Below, one piece after another: positions 30,283 through 42,656 of a DNA stretch of 60,826 nt (positions are counted from its first letter, which is position 1; each line of letters starts with the position of its first letter). Position numbers and translations under genes: made by a program. The notes beneath the pieces were generated by a model. It was not told the origin of the DNA and did not search any database. It saw nothing but the letters and a program-made list of their open reading frames with translations. Source of the DNA: Nitrospirota bacterium (GTDB lineage: Bacteria > Nitrospirota > Thermodesulfovibrionia > Thermodesulfovibrionales > SM23-35); the NCBI GenBank assembly GCA_013388435.1, contig JACAFE010000021.1:1-60826 (forward strand). Reading direction: 5' to 3'.

Positions 30283-31710
30283 ATGAAATATGAAGCAGTT
30301 ATTGGACTTGAAGTACATGCGCAGATGCTGACAGATACAAAGATTTTTTGCGGCTGTTCAACAAAATTTGGCTCTGAACCAAACACACAAACCTGTCCTG
30401 TCTGCATCGGTATGCCCGGAGTTTTACCTGTATTAAATAAAAAAGCTCTTGAATTTGCAATTAAAACAGGACTTGCAACAAATTGCAATATTTCAACTTT
30501 CAGCAGATTTGCACGCAAAAATTATTTTTATCCGGATCTCCCAAAAGGCTATCAGATAAGCCAGTATGAGCTGCCGATATGCGAACATGGATTTATTGAA
30601 ATCACTTCAGAAGGGAATGCAAAAAAAATTGGGATTACACGGATACATATGGAGGAAGATGCAGGCAAAAACATTCATGAAGGTAATGGCAATTACAGTT
30701 ATGTAGATTTAAACAGGGCGGGAGTTCCTTTGATGGAGATAGTTTCTGAACCTGATATCAGAACTCCTCTTGAAGCTGTTGAATATATGAAAAAGCTCAG
30801 AACTATTCTCAGATATCTTGGTGTTTGTGATGGAAATATGGAACAGGGCTCTTTAAGATGCGATGCAAATGTGTCTGTCAGACATAAAGGTGAAAAAGAA
30901 CTGGGGACCAAAGTGGAAATCAAAAATATTAATTCATTCAAATTTGTTGAGAAAGCTCTTGAATATGAAATAAAGAGACAGATTAAGGTTATTGAAGATG
31001 GTGGCAGGATAATTCAGGAGACAAGATTATGGGATTCTGACAAAGGCATTACAGAATCAATGAGAGGTAAGGAAGAAGCGCATGATTATAGGTATTTCCC
31101 CGAACCTGACCTTGTTCCAATCATAATTGCTGAGGAGTGGCTTAACAAAATCAAGAAGACACTTCCTGAATTGCCTGATATTAAACGAAATCGTTTTATT
31201 AAAACTTATGGAATTACAGAGTCTGATGCTGAACTTCTTACATCTGAAAAATCTCTGGCAGAGTGGTTTGAAGATGCGGTTACTTCGGGCGGAAATCCAA
31301 AATTGGTTGCCAACTGGATAAAAGGTGATTTGCTCAGGATTTTGAATGAAGAAAACAAAACAATCGAGCAATGTCCGATTAAACCTTCACAGCTTGCAGG
31401 TATGTTAAAGCTGCTCGAAGATGGAACCATCAGCGGAAAAATAGCAAAAACTGTTTTTGAAGATATATATAAGACTGGAAAAGATGCCGCTGTAATAGTG
31501 AAAGAAAAAGGATTGGTTCAGATTACTAACACCGATGAAATAGAAAAGGCAGTTGATGAAGTACTATTAAAAAATCCGGATGAGGTTGAAAGATATAAAA
31601 GCGGGGATAAAAAACTTCTTGGTTTTTTTGTTGGTCAGATTATGAAGATTACCAGAGGAAAAGCAAATCCGCAGCTTGTAAATGAAATTTTAAATAAAAA
31701 ACTTTCGTAA
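30283..31710 (+). CDS. gatB: Asp-tRNA(Asn)/Glu-tRNA(Gln) amidotransferase subunit B
   Basis: [48 protein letters not shown]. Confidence 0.96.
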   Translation: MKYEAVIGLEVHAQMLTDTKIFCGCSTKFGSEPNTQTCPVCIGMPGVLPVLNKKALEFAIKTGLATNCNISTFSRFARKNYFYPDLPKGYQISQYELPICEHGFIEITSEGNAKKIGITRIHMEEDAGKNIHEGNGNYSYVDLNRAGVPLMEIVSEPDIRTPLEAVEYMKKLRTILRYLGVCDGNMEQGSLRCDANVSVRHKGEKELGTKVEIKNINSFKFVEKALEYEIKRQIKVIEDGGRIIQETRLWDSDKGITESMRGKEEAHDYRYFPEPDLVPIIIAEEWLNKIKKTLPELPDIKRNRFIKTYGITESDAELLTSEKSLAEWFEDAVTSGGNPKLVANWIKGDLLRILNEENKTIEQCPIKPSQLAGMLKLLEDGTISGKIAKTVFEDIYKTGKDAAVIVKEKGLVQITNTDEIEKAVDEVLLKNPDEVERYKSGDKKLLGFFVGQIMKITRGKANPQLVNEILNKKLS

Positions 31711-31717
31711 TAGAAAG

Positions 31718-31750
31718 GGCATGTGCCATAAAGGTGGGATGGCACATGCC
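31718..31750. terminator. Hairpin between convergent gatB and isochorismatase genes (possible bidirectional terminator)
   Basis: Perfect 12-bp stem GGCATGTGCCAT/ATGGCACATGCC, 9-nt loop; no strong T-tract. Confidence 0.5.
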
Positions 31751-31778
31751 ATAAATATTGAGAGAGAGGGAGGTGTTG

Positions 31779-32378
31779 CTATTGAATCGAGTTTAGAAAC
31801 TCGTTATGGTCCATTACTTTTCCGAGCATCGGGAATATATTTTGTTCAGCGTATTCCTGCCATGATTGAGATCTGCAACCTGTACAATCTTTAATAACAA
31901 TAACTTCATATCCAGCATCATATCCTGCACGGGCTGTTGACTCAACACATACGTTTGTAAGAAGCCCTGCCACACCGATTGTTTTAATCCCTTTGTCTTT
32001 TAAGAATCCATCAAGATTTGTGTGTCCAAAACAGCTCAGGCCTGTTTTTCCTTCAACAACCTGAAGATAATTCATAAATGGTTTTAATTCATCAATTACA
32101 TCTGCACCCTTTGTGCCTTTCATGAAAGCTCCTATCTCTTTGATATTCTTTAAAATTCCAACAGGATTATGGAGCTCTGGATAACCCGGAGTGAATACAA
32201 TTGATGCAATATATGCGGGTATTCCTTTTTTTTGTGCACGGGTTAACAGGTCAATTGTATTTGGAATGATTTTGTTTGAAGCAAGCATATCTTTAATAAG
32301 AGCATGTAATTTACCATCAGGCGAACAAAACTCATTCTGATACCCGGTTAATACTATTGCTACTTCATTTGCCTTCAT
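31779..32378 (-). CDS. Cysteine hydrolase, isochorismatase family
   Basis: VAIVLTGYQNEFCSPDG; GVAGLLTNVCVESTARAGYDAGYEVIVIKDC. Confidence 0.88.
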   Translation of the reverse strand: MKANEVAIVLTGYQNEFCSPDGKLHALIKDMLASNKIIPNTIDLLTRAQKKGIPAYIASIVFTPGYPELHNPVGILKNIKEIGAFMKGTKGADVIDELKPFMNYLQVVEGKTGLSCFGHTNLDGFLKDKGIKTIGVAGLLTNVCVESTARAGYDAGYEVIVIKDCTGCRSQSWQEYAEQNIFPMLGKVMDHNEFLNSIQ

Positions 32379-32545
32379 TTTTTCCTCCTTCTAAAACGGT
32401 TTTTTACATCTATTCAATTAAAGTAAAGAAAAACATTTAATTGCCTGTTTATTATTCAAGCAAACAAAATGCCATATCCGGAGTTTTTTTGTTTATATTG
32501 ATTTGATGAGAGTTTATAATAATTAATTTAAAGTAAACTATTCTC

Positions 32546-32590
32546 AAATTCTCATTCTCATTCTCACAATGAGAATGAGAATGAGAATTT
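32546..32590. repeat. 45-bp perfect inverted repeat built from TTCTCA hexamers
   Basis: AAATTCTCATTCTCATTCTCA-CAA-TGAGAATGAGAATGAGAATTT. Confidence 0.9.
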
Positions 32591-32813
32591 TACCTTATCA
32601 TAAGAAATTGCCTCAAAATAATGTAGATGTTGCAAAAAATTGTTTTACCCTCTGAGGTTTTTAACCCCGATAATTTTAAAATAAAATATTTTTAATATGT
32701 ATTAAAATATTTATGGCAATGCATCTTCAAACGTACTGAAGGTATCAAAATGAATTTTTTCATAAAACCTGCATTATTTGGATTAAAAAGCTTTTTATGA
32801 AGGAGTTAATAGT

Positions 32814-33689
32814 GTGAAGAGAATTATTATTTTATTTATATTTTATTGTGCCATAAATTCAATTTTTATATGCCATGAAATATCTTCAGCTGGTGATTAT
32901 CAGGAAAAAACGGGTTTTAATAAAAATTCCTCTCCATCTTCAGAATTATATATAGCTTTGGGAGATTCTTTTGCAGCTGGATTAGGAGCTAAAGATTATA
33001 TTTTGTCTTCAGGAACTTGTTTAAGGTCAAAAAATGCCTTTTCAATTGATGAAGAATATGGTATTGCAGCCAGATTTAATTTGATTGCTAAATTTTATGC
33101 ATGTTCAGGTGCAACAACAAAAACCCTGGTTAAATCTCAGATTAATAAACACAGAAATTCATTAAAGAAAGCTAAACTTGTAACAGTCATAATAGGAGGA
33201 AATAACGTTAATTTCTCTGAAGTACTTGCTTTCTGCTTATTCAACAGTGATTGTAAAAATTATTTTTCAAATAAGATGATTAGCCTTCAAAAAAAGATAG
33301 ATGCACAATTTTATAAACTTGCAACCGCTTTCAGAACATTAAAAAGAGCCGCACCTCAAGCTCAAATATATGTTTTAGGCTATCCATATCTTTTTAATAC
33401 AAAAAATAATGATTCATGTGAAATAAGCAAATTTATAGAGATAGAAGAACAGAAATATTTAAATGATATGACTGAACGTTTAAATCATGTTATAGAAAAT
33501 GCTGCATTTGATGCAGAAGTAAATTTTTTGTCTGTTACCGAAGCTTTTTCAGGACATGAAATATGCTCTGAAGATGCATGGATCAATAGCTTCAATACCG
33601 AAGAAAATATTTTTATAGAATTATTCCATCCAAATGCCAAAGGACAAAAAGCCTATGCTGAGATTATGCGGGAAGCTATAAAATGGTAA
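32814..33689 (+). CDS. Secreted SGNH/GDSL-family hydrolase
   Basis: Signal peptide; YIALGDSFAAGLGA; ACSGATT; IIGGNNVNF; FHPNAKGQKAYAEIM. GTG start. Confidence 0.85.
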   Translation: MKRIIILFIFYCAINSIFICHEISSAGDYQEKTGFNKNSSPSSELYIALGDSFAAGLGAKDYILSSGTCLRSKNAFSIDEEYGIAARFNLIAKFYACSGATTKTLVKSQINKHRNSLKKAKLVTVIIGGNNVNFSEVLAFCLFNSDCKNYFSNKMISLQKKIDAQFYKLATAFRTLKRAAPQAQIYVLGYPYLFNTKNNDSCEISKFIEIEEQKYLNDMTERLNHVIENAAFDAEVNFLSVTEAFSGHEICSEDAWINSFNTEENIFIELFHPNAKGQKAYAEIMREAIKW

Positions 33690-33838
33690 ATTTTTCTATA
33701 AAATGTTCATATAAGATATCCTGTCAAAAATTTTTTAGCTCTATTTAAAATATTTTTTAAGCAGATAGTTCAAAAAGATTTAATTTAAAGTTATTATACT
33801 TATATGTGTAGAACATTAGTTTTTGTTCAATATTGATA

Positions 33839-34050
33839 TATTTTAACCAAAAAATGCAATTGAAATAATGCAGATGTTGTGAAAACTTTAATTTTATATA
33901 ACCCCCTATAAAGCAAAGAGCAAAGAGCATAGAGCATAGAGCATAGAGCATAGAGAAAAGAGCTAAGAGCAATGAGCAAAGAGCATAGAGCAAAGAGCCA
34001 GATTCCCCCTTTTTTAAGGGGGATTAAGGGGGTTGTATATCCCTCTGTCA
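33839..34050 (-). repeat. Heptamer-containing dispersed element, copy B (12 heptamer units)
   Basis: Inverse-orientation paralogue of 12178-12325, with (CAWAGAG)n heptamer array at 33914-33997. Confidence 0.85.
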
Positions 34051-34105
34051 TGTTGTTGTTTTTCTCATACTTCAGCCTTCAGCCTAAAGCCTTCAGCCTT
34101 TTTTT

Positions 34106-34136
34106 GTTCTTCGCTCTTCGCTCTTCGCTCTTCGCT
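34106..34136 (+). repeat. TTCGCTC heptamer array with adjacent TTCAGCC repeats
   Basis: cttcagccttcagcctaaagccttcagcc...ttcttcgctcttcgctcttcgctcttcgct; related reverse-complement stretch near 42416-42465. Confidence 0.8.
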
Positions 34137-34213
34137 ATTTGCCTTCAGCTTTTTTTAGCAATATCTGCATTATTTGTGTTAGGTTTAATATATATATTTA
34201 AGGAATTGAATTA

Positions 34214-36463
34214 ATGATTAGACCCCTTGCTCATCTTGAGTTTAAATTAGCATTAATAATAATTGCCTCAACAGCATTAACCAATATTCTTGTATTTTTT
34301 TCCCTTTCGTATTTTTACAATTCATTCACTCTGGAAGTTATAATTTTAAGCATTTTGAGCACCTTTGCTTTTATTTTTCCGGGTGTATATTTTTTTATCT
34401 GCAAACCTCTTAAGGCTAATTTAATAAGATACAAACAGACAGAAATTTCCCTTGAACGTTTAATGAGACAGAATGAATTAATTCTTGAGGCTGCTGGTGA
34501 GGGAATTATTGGAATTAACTGCGAAGGCTTAATAATTTTTGTTAATCCTTCTGCATTAAAAATGCTCGGTTATTCACTTGAAGAACTTATTGGCGAAAAT
34601 CATCATGAAAAAATACACTATCTAAATCAGAATGGTCAGAAGTATGAAGAAGAACATTGCCCTGTTTTTAAAACCTGTAAATATGGTACTACCAATAAAG
34701 GTCAGGATGAAATATTCTGGAGAAAAGATGGTTCAAGTTTTCCTATTGAATATATGAGCACGCCAATGATTGAAAATGGCCAGATTATAGGGGCTGTTGT
34801 AACATTCAGGGATTTGACCGAAAGAAAAAAAGAATTACAGGAAATTGAAGAAAAATTAGCGCATCTTGAATATCTCTGGTCAAATCTTAAAAAAGCTGAA
34901 GAGGCTCAAAAAGAAAGCGAAAAAAGATATAGAAACTTTTTTAATGAATCAAGAGATTCTGTTTTTATGACATCCGCGTTATGGAAATTCACAGACATAA
35001 ATCAATCTGCGATCGAACTTTTTGAATATGATGCAAATGAAATTTTCCGTCTGCATTTTAAAGAACTTTTTATGAATACTGATGACTTTCTGAATTTTGA
35101 GCAAGTGATAAAAAAATATTCTTCTGTAAAAGACTTTGAAGCAAAATTAATTAAGAAAAGTGGCCTTGAAATAGATTGTCTTATAACCGCTTCGACTCAA
35201 ATAGATGATGAAGGCAATATATTGGGATATTATGGAATGATACACGATATAACTGATAGGAAAAAGCTCGAACAGCAGCTTCTTCAGGCACAGAAAATGG
35301 AAGCTGTTGGAAGACTTGCAGGCGGTGTAGCGCATGACTTTAATAATATTCTTACCGCAATAATAGGTTATGGGAAACTTCTAAAAGAAGAGATGGAACC
35401 CGACAATCCCCTCCAGAATTATACCACCCAGATACTTAATTCTGCTGAACGTGCAGCTAATCTTACCCGCGCGCTACTGACTTTCAGCAGAAAACAAATA
35501 ATAAGTCCAAAGCCAGTAAATATAAATGATCTGATAAATGGAATTACACGACTTTTAAACAGGCTTATTGGTGAGGACATTGAACTGATAACCTACCTTT
35601 CTGAAAAAGACCTTACTATTATGGCTGATTCAACCCAGATTGAACAGGTACTGATGAATCTTGCCACAAATGCACGGGATGCGATGCCAGATGGCGGAAC
35701 TCTTATAATTAAGACAGACCTTGTAGTATTTGATGCTGAGTATATAAAAGTTCACGGATATGGCAAACCAGGTGGTTTTGCCTTAATTTCGGTTGAAGAT
35801 ACAGGTTCAGGTATTGATGAAAAAATAAAAGAAAGAATTTTTGAACCATTTTTCACCACCAAAGAGATTGGAAAAGGTACAGGACTCGGACTTGCAATGG
35901 TGTACGGTATAATCAGGCAACACGATGGGTATATTAATGTCTATAGCGTTAAAGACAAAGGAACCACATTTAAAATTTATTTGCCCCTGATTAAATCAGT
36001 CGTGGAAGAAAACGAGGATGTTGATAAACACTATACTGAGGGTGGTTCAGAAACAATTCTTTTGGCGGAAGATGACACACTTGTTAGAACTCTTTGCAAA
36101 AAGGTACTCGAGAAAGCAGGCTATTATATAATTGAAGCTTTAGACGGAGAAGATGCCCTTAATATATTTAAAGAAAGAAGCAAAGATATACAACTACTTT
36201 TACTCGATGTTATAATGCCAAAGAAAAATGGCAGGGAATGCTATGATGAAATGAAAAAAATTAGACCTGATATAAAAGTCGTATTTATGAGTGGATATAC
36301 AGCCGATATAATCCATAAAAAGGGAATAATTGAAGAGGGCATAGAATTATTACTCAAGCCTATATCTCCTAACATACTTTTGCGCAAGGTTCGTGAAGTG
36401 CTTGATAGAAAATCAGAATCTACAAAGACAATTGCATTCCTTGACACAAATTTCATAAAATAA
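34214..36463 (+). CDS. PAS-PAS hybrid sensor histidine kinase with C-terminal receiver
   Basis: [57 protein letters not shown]...[14 protein letters not shown]. Confidence 0.93.
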   Translation: MIRPLAHLEFKLALIIIASTALTNILVFFSLSYFYNSFTLEVIILSILSTFAFIFPGVYFFICKPLKANLIRYKQTEISLERLMRQNELILEAAGEGIIGINCEGLIIFVNPSALKMLGYSLEELIGENHHEKIHYLNQNGQKYEEEHCPVFKTCKYGTTNKGQDEIFWRKDGSSFPIEYMSTPMIENGQIIGAVVTFRDLTERKKELQEIEEKLAHLEYLWSNLKKAEEAQKESEKRYRNFFNESRDSVFMTSALWKFTDINQSAIELFEYDANEIFRLHFKELFMNTDDFLNFEQVIKKYSSVKDFEAKLIKKSGLEIDCLITASTQIDDEGNILGYYGMIHDITDRKKLEQQLLQAQKMEAVGRLAGGVAHDFNNILTAIIGYGKLLKEEMEPDNPLQNYTTQILNSAERAANLTRALLTFSRKQIISPKPVNINDLINGITRLLNRLIGEDIELITYLSEKDLTIMADSTQIEQVLMNLATNARDAMPDGGTLIIKTDLVVFDAEYIKVHGYGKPGGFALISVEDTGSGIDEKIKERIFEPFFTTKEIGKGTGLGLAMVYGIIRQHDGYINVYSVKDKGTTFKIYLPLIKSVVEENEDVDKHYTEGGSETILLAEDDTLVRTLCKKVLEKAGYYIIEALDGEDALNIFKERSKDIQLLLLDVIMPKKNGRECYDEMKKIRPDIKVVFMSGYTADIIHKKGIIEEGIELLLKPISPNILLRKVREVLDRKSESTKTIAFLDTNFIK

Positions 36464-36493
36464 TTATAATTTCAACTTAAACTTTAAATTATT

Positions 36494-36570
36494 GCGCCTG
36501 TAGCTCAGTAGGATAGAGCAACTGCCTTCTAAGCAGTGGGCCAGGGGTTCGAATCCCTTCAGGCGCGCCA
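36494..36570 (+). tRNA. tRNA-Arg (anticodon TCT)
   Basis: Cloverleaf; anticodon arm actgc-cttctaa-gcagt; GGTTCGAATCC; encoded CCA. Confidence 0.95.
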
Positions 36571-36687
36571 TTTGTAAATTCTGCACAGTGAAGTTATGGT
36601 GAATAGTTAACAATTGCGATTAATTAATAGCAAATTAGTTTTTTATTGCTGGCAGCTATACACTATTAATAAACACTGTTGCTCAGT

Positions 36688-36764
36688 GGTGAGTGTAGCT
36701 CAATGGTCAGAGCACTGGACTGTGGCTCCAGGTGTTGGGGGTTCGAGTCCCCTCACTCACCCCA
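36688..36764 (+). tRNA. tRNA-His (anticodon GTG)
   Basis: Anticodon arm ctgga-ctgtggc-tccag; G-1 opposite C73; GGTTCGAGTCC; encoded CCA. Confidence 0.94.
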
Positions 36765-36771
36765 ATAAAAT

Positions 36772-36848
36772 GCGCCTGTAGCTCAGTGGATTAGAGCATC
36801 GGCCTCCGGAGCCGAGTGTCGGAGGTTCGAATCCTCTCAGGCGCACCA
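36772..36848 (+). tRNA. tRNA-Arg (anticodon CCG)
   Basis: Anticodon arm tcggc-ctccgga-gccga; GGTTCGAATCC; encoded CCA. Confidence 0.95.
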
Positions 36849-36952
36849 GAAAGATTTTGTAGCTCAAAAATTGCAGCAAATAGTGATCGGCAGAAGAGAA
36901 TTTGATATTATACTATTCAATTTTTATATACTGCCAATTATGATTTTTCAGT

Positions 36953-37028
<76 letters not shown>

Positions 37029-37494
37029 ATAATTGTCATGAAATTATCATGATTCTCCTATACTGGTAGCCCAATCGCCCGGTTTCATAAAACTCCAGAA
37101 TGTATTCAGAGGTTCCTCGTTGTTAAACAAAGTTATGCTGCTTATAGAATATTTTCTAATTATTTTGCTCCATGACAAATTGCAACAATATTTAATATAT
37201 TAAAAATTCCTCTATTTTCTCAGGAAATAAAATCAATACTTATTTGCCTTTTAAACCGCATAATTCAATGCTTTTCAGATTATGCTGGAAACTGCGATGC
37301 ATTTGGATGAAAAAAGATAAATATTGGTTAATACTGAACTTATCATTTAAAACCCTTGATATGCCTGGTTTTACAGGTTTGCTATTTTTAACTGCATTTT
37401 TAGGTTAATAAAGTTTCTGTATAAAATATATAATTTTACTTATGAGTTATGATATTATTAAAATTACTTTAATAAATAGTTTCAGGGGGTTGAA

Positions 37495-38646
37495 ATGCTC
37501 GGGAAAAATTATTTTTTTACCTCTGAATCAGTTACAGAGGGGCATCCAGACAAAGTTGCAGACCAGATTTCTGATGCGATTCTTGATTCAATTATCTCTC
37601 AGGACCCATATGCAAGAGTTGCATGTGAGACGCTGGTTACAACCGGCCTTGCATTCGTAGCCGGAGAAATCACAACAACATGTTATGTTGAAATACCTGA
37701 TATTGTCAGGAAAACCATAAGGGATATAGGTTATACAAGAGCTAAGTACGGATTCGATTATGAAACATGTGCTGTAATTACTTCTGTTCACGGCCAGTCT
37801 CCTGATATTGCAATGGGTGTTGATATTGGCGGAGCCGGGGATCAGGGACTTATGTTTGGTTATGCATGTAATGAAACTGAAGAATTAATGCCTTTACCGA
37901 TACTTCTTGCGCATAAACTGGCAATGAAACTTGCCGAGGTTAGAAAAAATGATATTTTAAGCTATCTGCGTCCTGATGGAAAAACACAGGTTACTATTGA
38001 ATACAGAGATGGAATGCCTTTCAGGGTTGATAGTGTTGTTGTTTCAACGCAGCATAGTCCTGACGTTACATTACAGGAAATAAAAGAGGATATTATAGAA
38101 AAAGTAATCAAGCCTGTAATTAAACCAGAATTACTTGATGAAGAACATATAAAATATTTTGTGAATCCTACCGGCAGATTTGTTATTGGAGGCCCGATGG
38201 GTGATACCGGGCTTACTGGTAGAAAAATTATTGTTGACAGTTATGGAGGAGTTGGAAGTCATGGGGGAGGTTGTTTCTCTGGAAAAGACCCTTCAAAAGT
38301 TGACAGGTCAGGCTCTTATATGGCTCGTTATGTAGCAAAAAATATTGTTGCTGCAGGATTAGCTGACAGGGTGCAGGTGCAGATAGCATATGCAATAGGA
38401 GTTCCCGAACCTGTTTCAGTGCTTGCAGAAACTTATGGCACAGCGAAAATTCCAGAGGAGGAAATAACAAGAATAATTAGAAAATGTTTTCGTCTTACAC
38501 CCCAGGGTATGATTGATACTTTAAATCTTAGAAGACCTATTTATAAAAAGACTGCTGCTTACGGACATTTTGGAAGGCTTGACCCTGACTTCACATGGGA
38601 AAAAACAGATATGGCAGATACACTAAGAGCAGAGGCAAAATTATAG
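37495..38646 (+). CDS. metK: S-adenosylmethionine synthase
   Basis: [60 protein letters not shown]. Confidence 0.97.
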   Translation: MLGKNYFFTSESVTEGHPDKVADQISDAILDSIISQDPYARVACETLVTTGLAFVAGEITTTCYVEIPDIVRKTIRDIGYTRAKYGFDYETCAVITSVHGQSPDIAMGVDIGGAGDQGLMFGYACNETEELMPLPILLAHKLAMKLAEVRKNDILSYLRPDGKTQVTIEYRDGMPFRVDSVVVSTQHSPDVTLQEIKEDIIEKVIKPVIKPELLDEEHIKYFVNPTGRFVIGGPMGDTGLTGRKIIVDSYGGVGSHGGGCFSGKDPSKVDRSGSYMARYVAKNIVAAGLADRVQVQIAYAIGVPEPVSVLAETYGTAKIPEEEITRIIRKCFRLTPQGMIDTLNLRRPIYKKTAAYGHFGRLDPDFTWEKTDMADTLRAEAKL

Positions 38647-38652
38647 CTTTAA

Positions 38653-39957
<1,305 letters not shown>

Positions 39958-39969
39958 AGAGATTTTTTA

Positions 39970-40455
39970 ATGATAACAGCAGGTATTTTAACTCTAAGTG
40001 ACAGAGGTTCAAAAGGCGAGAGAGAAGATCAAAGCGGCGCTATAATTAAAGACATGCTAAAAATTATTGGCGCTGAGGTAAGATTTTATGACATATTGCC
40101 TGATGAAAAAGAATTAATAAAAAACAAATTAATAGAATATAGCCCTCGGGTAGATCTTATCCTTACAACCGGGGGAACAGGACTTTCTCCGCGTGATGTA
40201 ACTCCAGAAGCAACCCTTGAAGTTATTGATAGACAGGTATATGGAATTACAGAAGCAATGTTAATTGAAGGTCTCAAAAAAACGCGTAGAGCTATGCTTT
40301 CAAGAGCAGTTGCGGGTATCAGGGGCTCTTGTTTGATAATAAATCTTCCAGGAAGTCCTAAGGCGGTAAGGGAAAACCTTGAGGTTATTATTGATGTCAT
40401 ACCACATGCCATTGAAAAAATAAAAGGTGACCCTGCTGAATGTGGAAGAGCTTAA
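39970..40455 (+). CDS. Molybdenum cofactor biosynthesis protein (MogA/MoaB family)
   Basis: LTLSDRGSKGEREDQSG; LILTTGGTGLSPRDVTPEAT; INLPGSPKAV. Confidence 0.9.
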   Translation: MITAGILTLSDRGSKGEREDQSGAIIKDMLKIIGAEVRFYDILPDEKELIKNKLIEYSPRVDLILTTGGTGLSPRDVTPEATLEVIDRQVYGITEAMLIEGLKKTRRAMLSRAVAGIRGSCLIINLPGSPKAVRENLEVIIDVIPHAIEKIKGDPAECGRA

Positions 40456-40467
40456 TCATATAACAAA

Positions 40468-41190
40468 ATGAAGGACATATCTTATCCTTTAGCTTTTCTT
40501 GCAGGCATTCTCTCTTTTCTTTCTCCCTGTGTTCTACCGCTATTGCCCTCTTATGTTTCTTTTATTACAGGATTATCTTTAAAAGATTTAACAGTTCGAA
40601 AAGACAAAAGAGCTGTAATGTATATAACATCAAAAAACGCACTTGCCTTTATATTCGGTTTTTCTTTTATCTTTATAAGTCTTGGTGTGTCTTCATCAGC
40701 AATCGGAAGTCTATTATTTCAATATCTTGATTATATAAGAATTATAGGCGGAATTCTGGTAATAATATTCGGCCTATTTATTTCAGGGATACTCAGGGTT
40801 GATATGTTCATGAAAGAAAAAAAATATCATCTAAGTGGTAAACCTGCCGGATATTTCGGAACTTTTATTGTAGGTATGACATTTGCTGCGGGATGGAGCC
40901 CCTGCGTTGGACCATTTCTTGGGACAATTCTTGTTTATGCAGGGGCAAAAGGTTCCATGATTTATGGCCTGAAGCTTTTAACTGTATATTCTCTTGGGCT
41001 TGCTATACCTTTTTTTCTGTTTGCTATTGGTATAAATGTTTTTCTTACGCATTCCCCTAAGATCTTTAAATATATGCGTGTAATTACTGTAATAAGCGGA
41101 GTGGTACTCATAATATTTGGCATATTGCTTCTTGCGGATAAAATAAGAGTACTTTCAACTCTATTGCCTGATACAGTAATTAAATTCTGA
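40468..41190 (+). CDS. ccdA: Cytochrome c biogenesis protein CcdA
   Basis: LAFLAGILSFLSPCVLPLLPSYVSFI; GMTFAAGWSPCVGPFLG. Confidence 0.92.
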   Translation: MKDISYPLAFLAGILSFLSPCVLPLLPSYVSFITGLSLKDLTVRKDKRAVMYITSKNALAFIFGFSFIFISLGVSSSAIGSLLFQYLDYIRIIGGILVIIFGLFISGILRVDMFMKEKKYHLSGKPAGYFGTFIVGMTFAAGWSPCVGPFLGTILVYAGAKGSMIYGLKLLTVYSLGLAIPFFLFAIGINVFLTHSPKIFKYMRVITVISGVVLIIFGILLLADKIRVLSTLLPDTVIKF

Positions 41191-41318
41191 AACAAATAAG
41201 AATGAAATCAATAAGCCAGTAAGCTTTCAAGCCCGCAAGCGGGAAATCCATAAAAGACTTTGAAATGTAAACCGAAACGTTATCTGGGTAAGGGTTATAT
41301 CTACATTTTTCGGGTGAA

Positions 41319-42029
41319 TTACTTTTTGTTCAGATATTCTTTGCGTTCATTTTCATTGAATTTCTCAATAGCATATCTGAGCATTGTTCGTGGCATCTTC
41401 TGGTAATGCTCTTTAAGAAATTGTTCTTCTGTTTCTTTATCCCTTTTACCAACTTCTCGTAACATCCAGCCAACTGCTTTATGAATTAAATCATTTTTAT
41501 CTTTTATGAGAATTTCGGCGATATGCAATGTATCATGGAATTGGTTTTTTTTAATAAAAGCGAATGTTGATAATATGGCTATTCTCCTCACCCACAATGA
41601 TTCTGAAGAAGCAAGTTTATAAAGGATTGAACGTTCTTTATCAAGAAGATAATCTCCAATAATAGCAGGCGCAGAAATGTCAACAAGATCCCAGTTATTA
41701 ACATGCTTTAAGTTCTTGAGATAGAAATCATAAATTCTCTTTTTCTCATCATGTTTTGATTTCTGATAAAGGGAGCAAAGTATTATCATTCCAGTAAATC
41801 TATGTTCATGGTATTCTGAAGAAAGCAATTTTTTTATATCAGATAAAGATAGGTTGAGGTATTTTCTGGCAATCTTTCTCTGCACAGGCACTGTAATTCC
41901 GAGAAATTTGTCGCCATCAGCATATTCACCTTTGTCTGTTTTAAAGAATTTTGAAAGTATTTTTGCTTTCTCCTGATTTGCTACTTTCAACAGTTCTGCC
42001 TTTAGTTTTTTTACAGATATATCCTTCAT
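41319..42029 (-). CDS. DNA alkylation repair protein (AlkD-like HEAT repeat)
   Basis: [76 protein letters not shown]. Confidence 0.9.
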   Translation of the reverse strand: MKDISVKKLKAELLKVANQEKAKILSKFFKTDKGEYADGDKFLGITVPVQRKIARKYLNLSLSDIKKLLSSEYHEHRFTGMIILCSLYQKSKHDEKKRIYDFYLKNLKHVNNWDLVDISAPAIIGDYLLDKERSILYKLASSESLWVRRIAILSTFAFIKKNQFHDTLHIAEILIKDKNDLIHKAVGWMLREVGKRDKETEEQFLKEHYQKMPRTMLRYAIEKFNENERKEYLNKK

Positions 42030-42088
42030 TGATTCCCTTCCTCAATATTTTAGATTCTTAACATAAATAATACAAACATTGCTGAAGA

Positions 42089-42345
42089 GCGTTTATAGCG
42101 TTTATAGCGTTATAGCGTTTATCAAATTAATGCTTCGCATTGGAAGTGAGACCCGCTTTGCGGGTCTGGAATTGAGTGCCGAAAAACGGCACTGGAAGTT
42201 AGTCGCTCTGGCGACTGGAATTTATCAAGCTGTTTTTTGCGTTATAGCGTTTATTGCGTTTATAGCGTTCATTGCGTTCATTGCGTTGTAGCGTTCGTTG
42301 CGTTATTGCGTTATAGCGTTATAGCGTTTATTGAGTTTAATTAAA
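42089..42345 (+). repeat. GCGTTnATn arrays flanking four-hairpin module, locus B
   Basis: gcgtttata/gcgttata units on both sides of the module at 42118-42229. Confidence 0.85.
42118..42229 (+). repeat. Four-hairpin module, copy B
   Basis: TTTATCAAA...ATGCTTCGCAT TGGAAGTGA GACCCGCTTTGCGGGTC TGGAATTGA GTGCCGAAAAACGGCAC TGGAAGTTA GTCGCTCTGGCGAC TGGAATTTATCAA. Confidence 0.9.
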
Positions 42346-42656
42346 ACTGAACGGAGCAGGGCGTACAACAAGGCAAATAACAACCCCCTTAATCCCACTT
42401 AACAAAGGGGGAACTTAGCGAAGAGCGAAGAAACAAAGCTGAAGGCTTTAGGCTGAAGGCTGAAAAATTGTAGGCGTGTTCAGCAAGATTCCCCTGATAC
42501 TTTTCAAATTCATTTTTCAGATAATAATTTGTGATAAAATAGAAAAGATTGATGTAAAATTGAGAACAAGCGATTTGCAGATAAAATTGTTGAAATCTTG
42601 CTTACGTGTTATATTGACAGCTTAATCTATATATGATACTTTGAATAATACATACA

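Noticed and set aside
33757-34051. Minus-strand ORFs (MLYALCSLLLALFSMLYALCSM...; MTEGYTTPLIPLKKGG...)
   Set aside because: Products of reading the heptamer array and poly-C/G hairpin box; repeats translate into LYALCSM-type low complexity in successive frames.
42079-42291. ORF encoding LRIGSETRFAGLELSAEKRHWKLVALATGIYQ...AFIAFIAFIA
   Set aside because: The peptide is conserved with 56631-57005 only because the nucleotide repeat module is conserved. Hairpins and spacer periodicity explain it better than coding.
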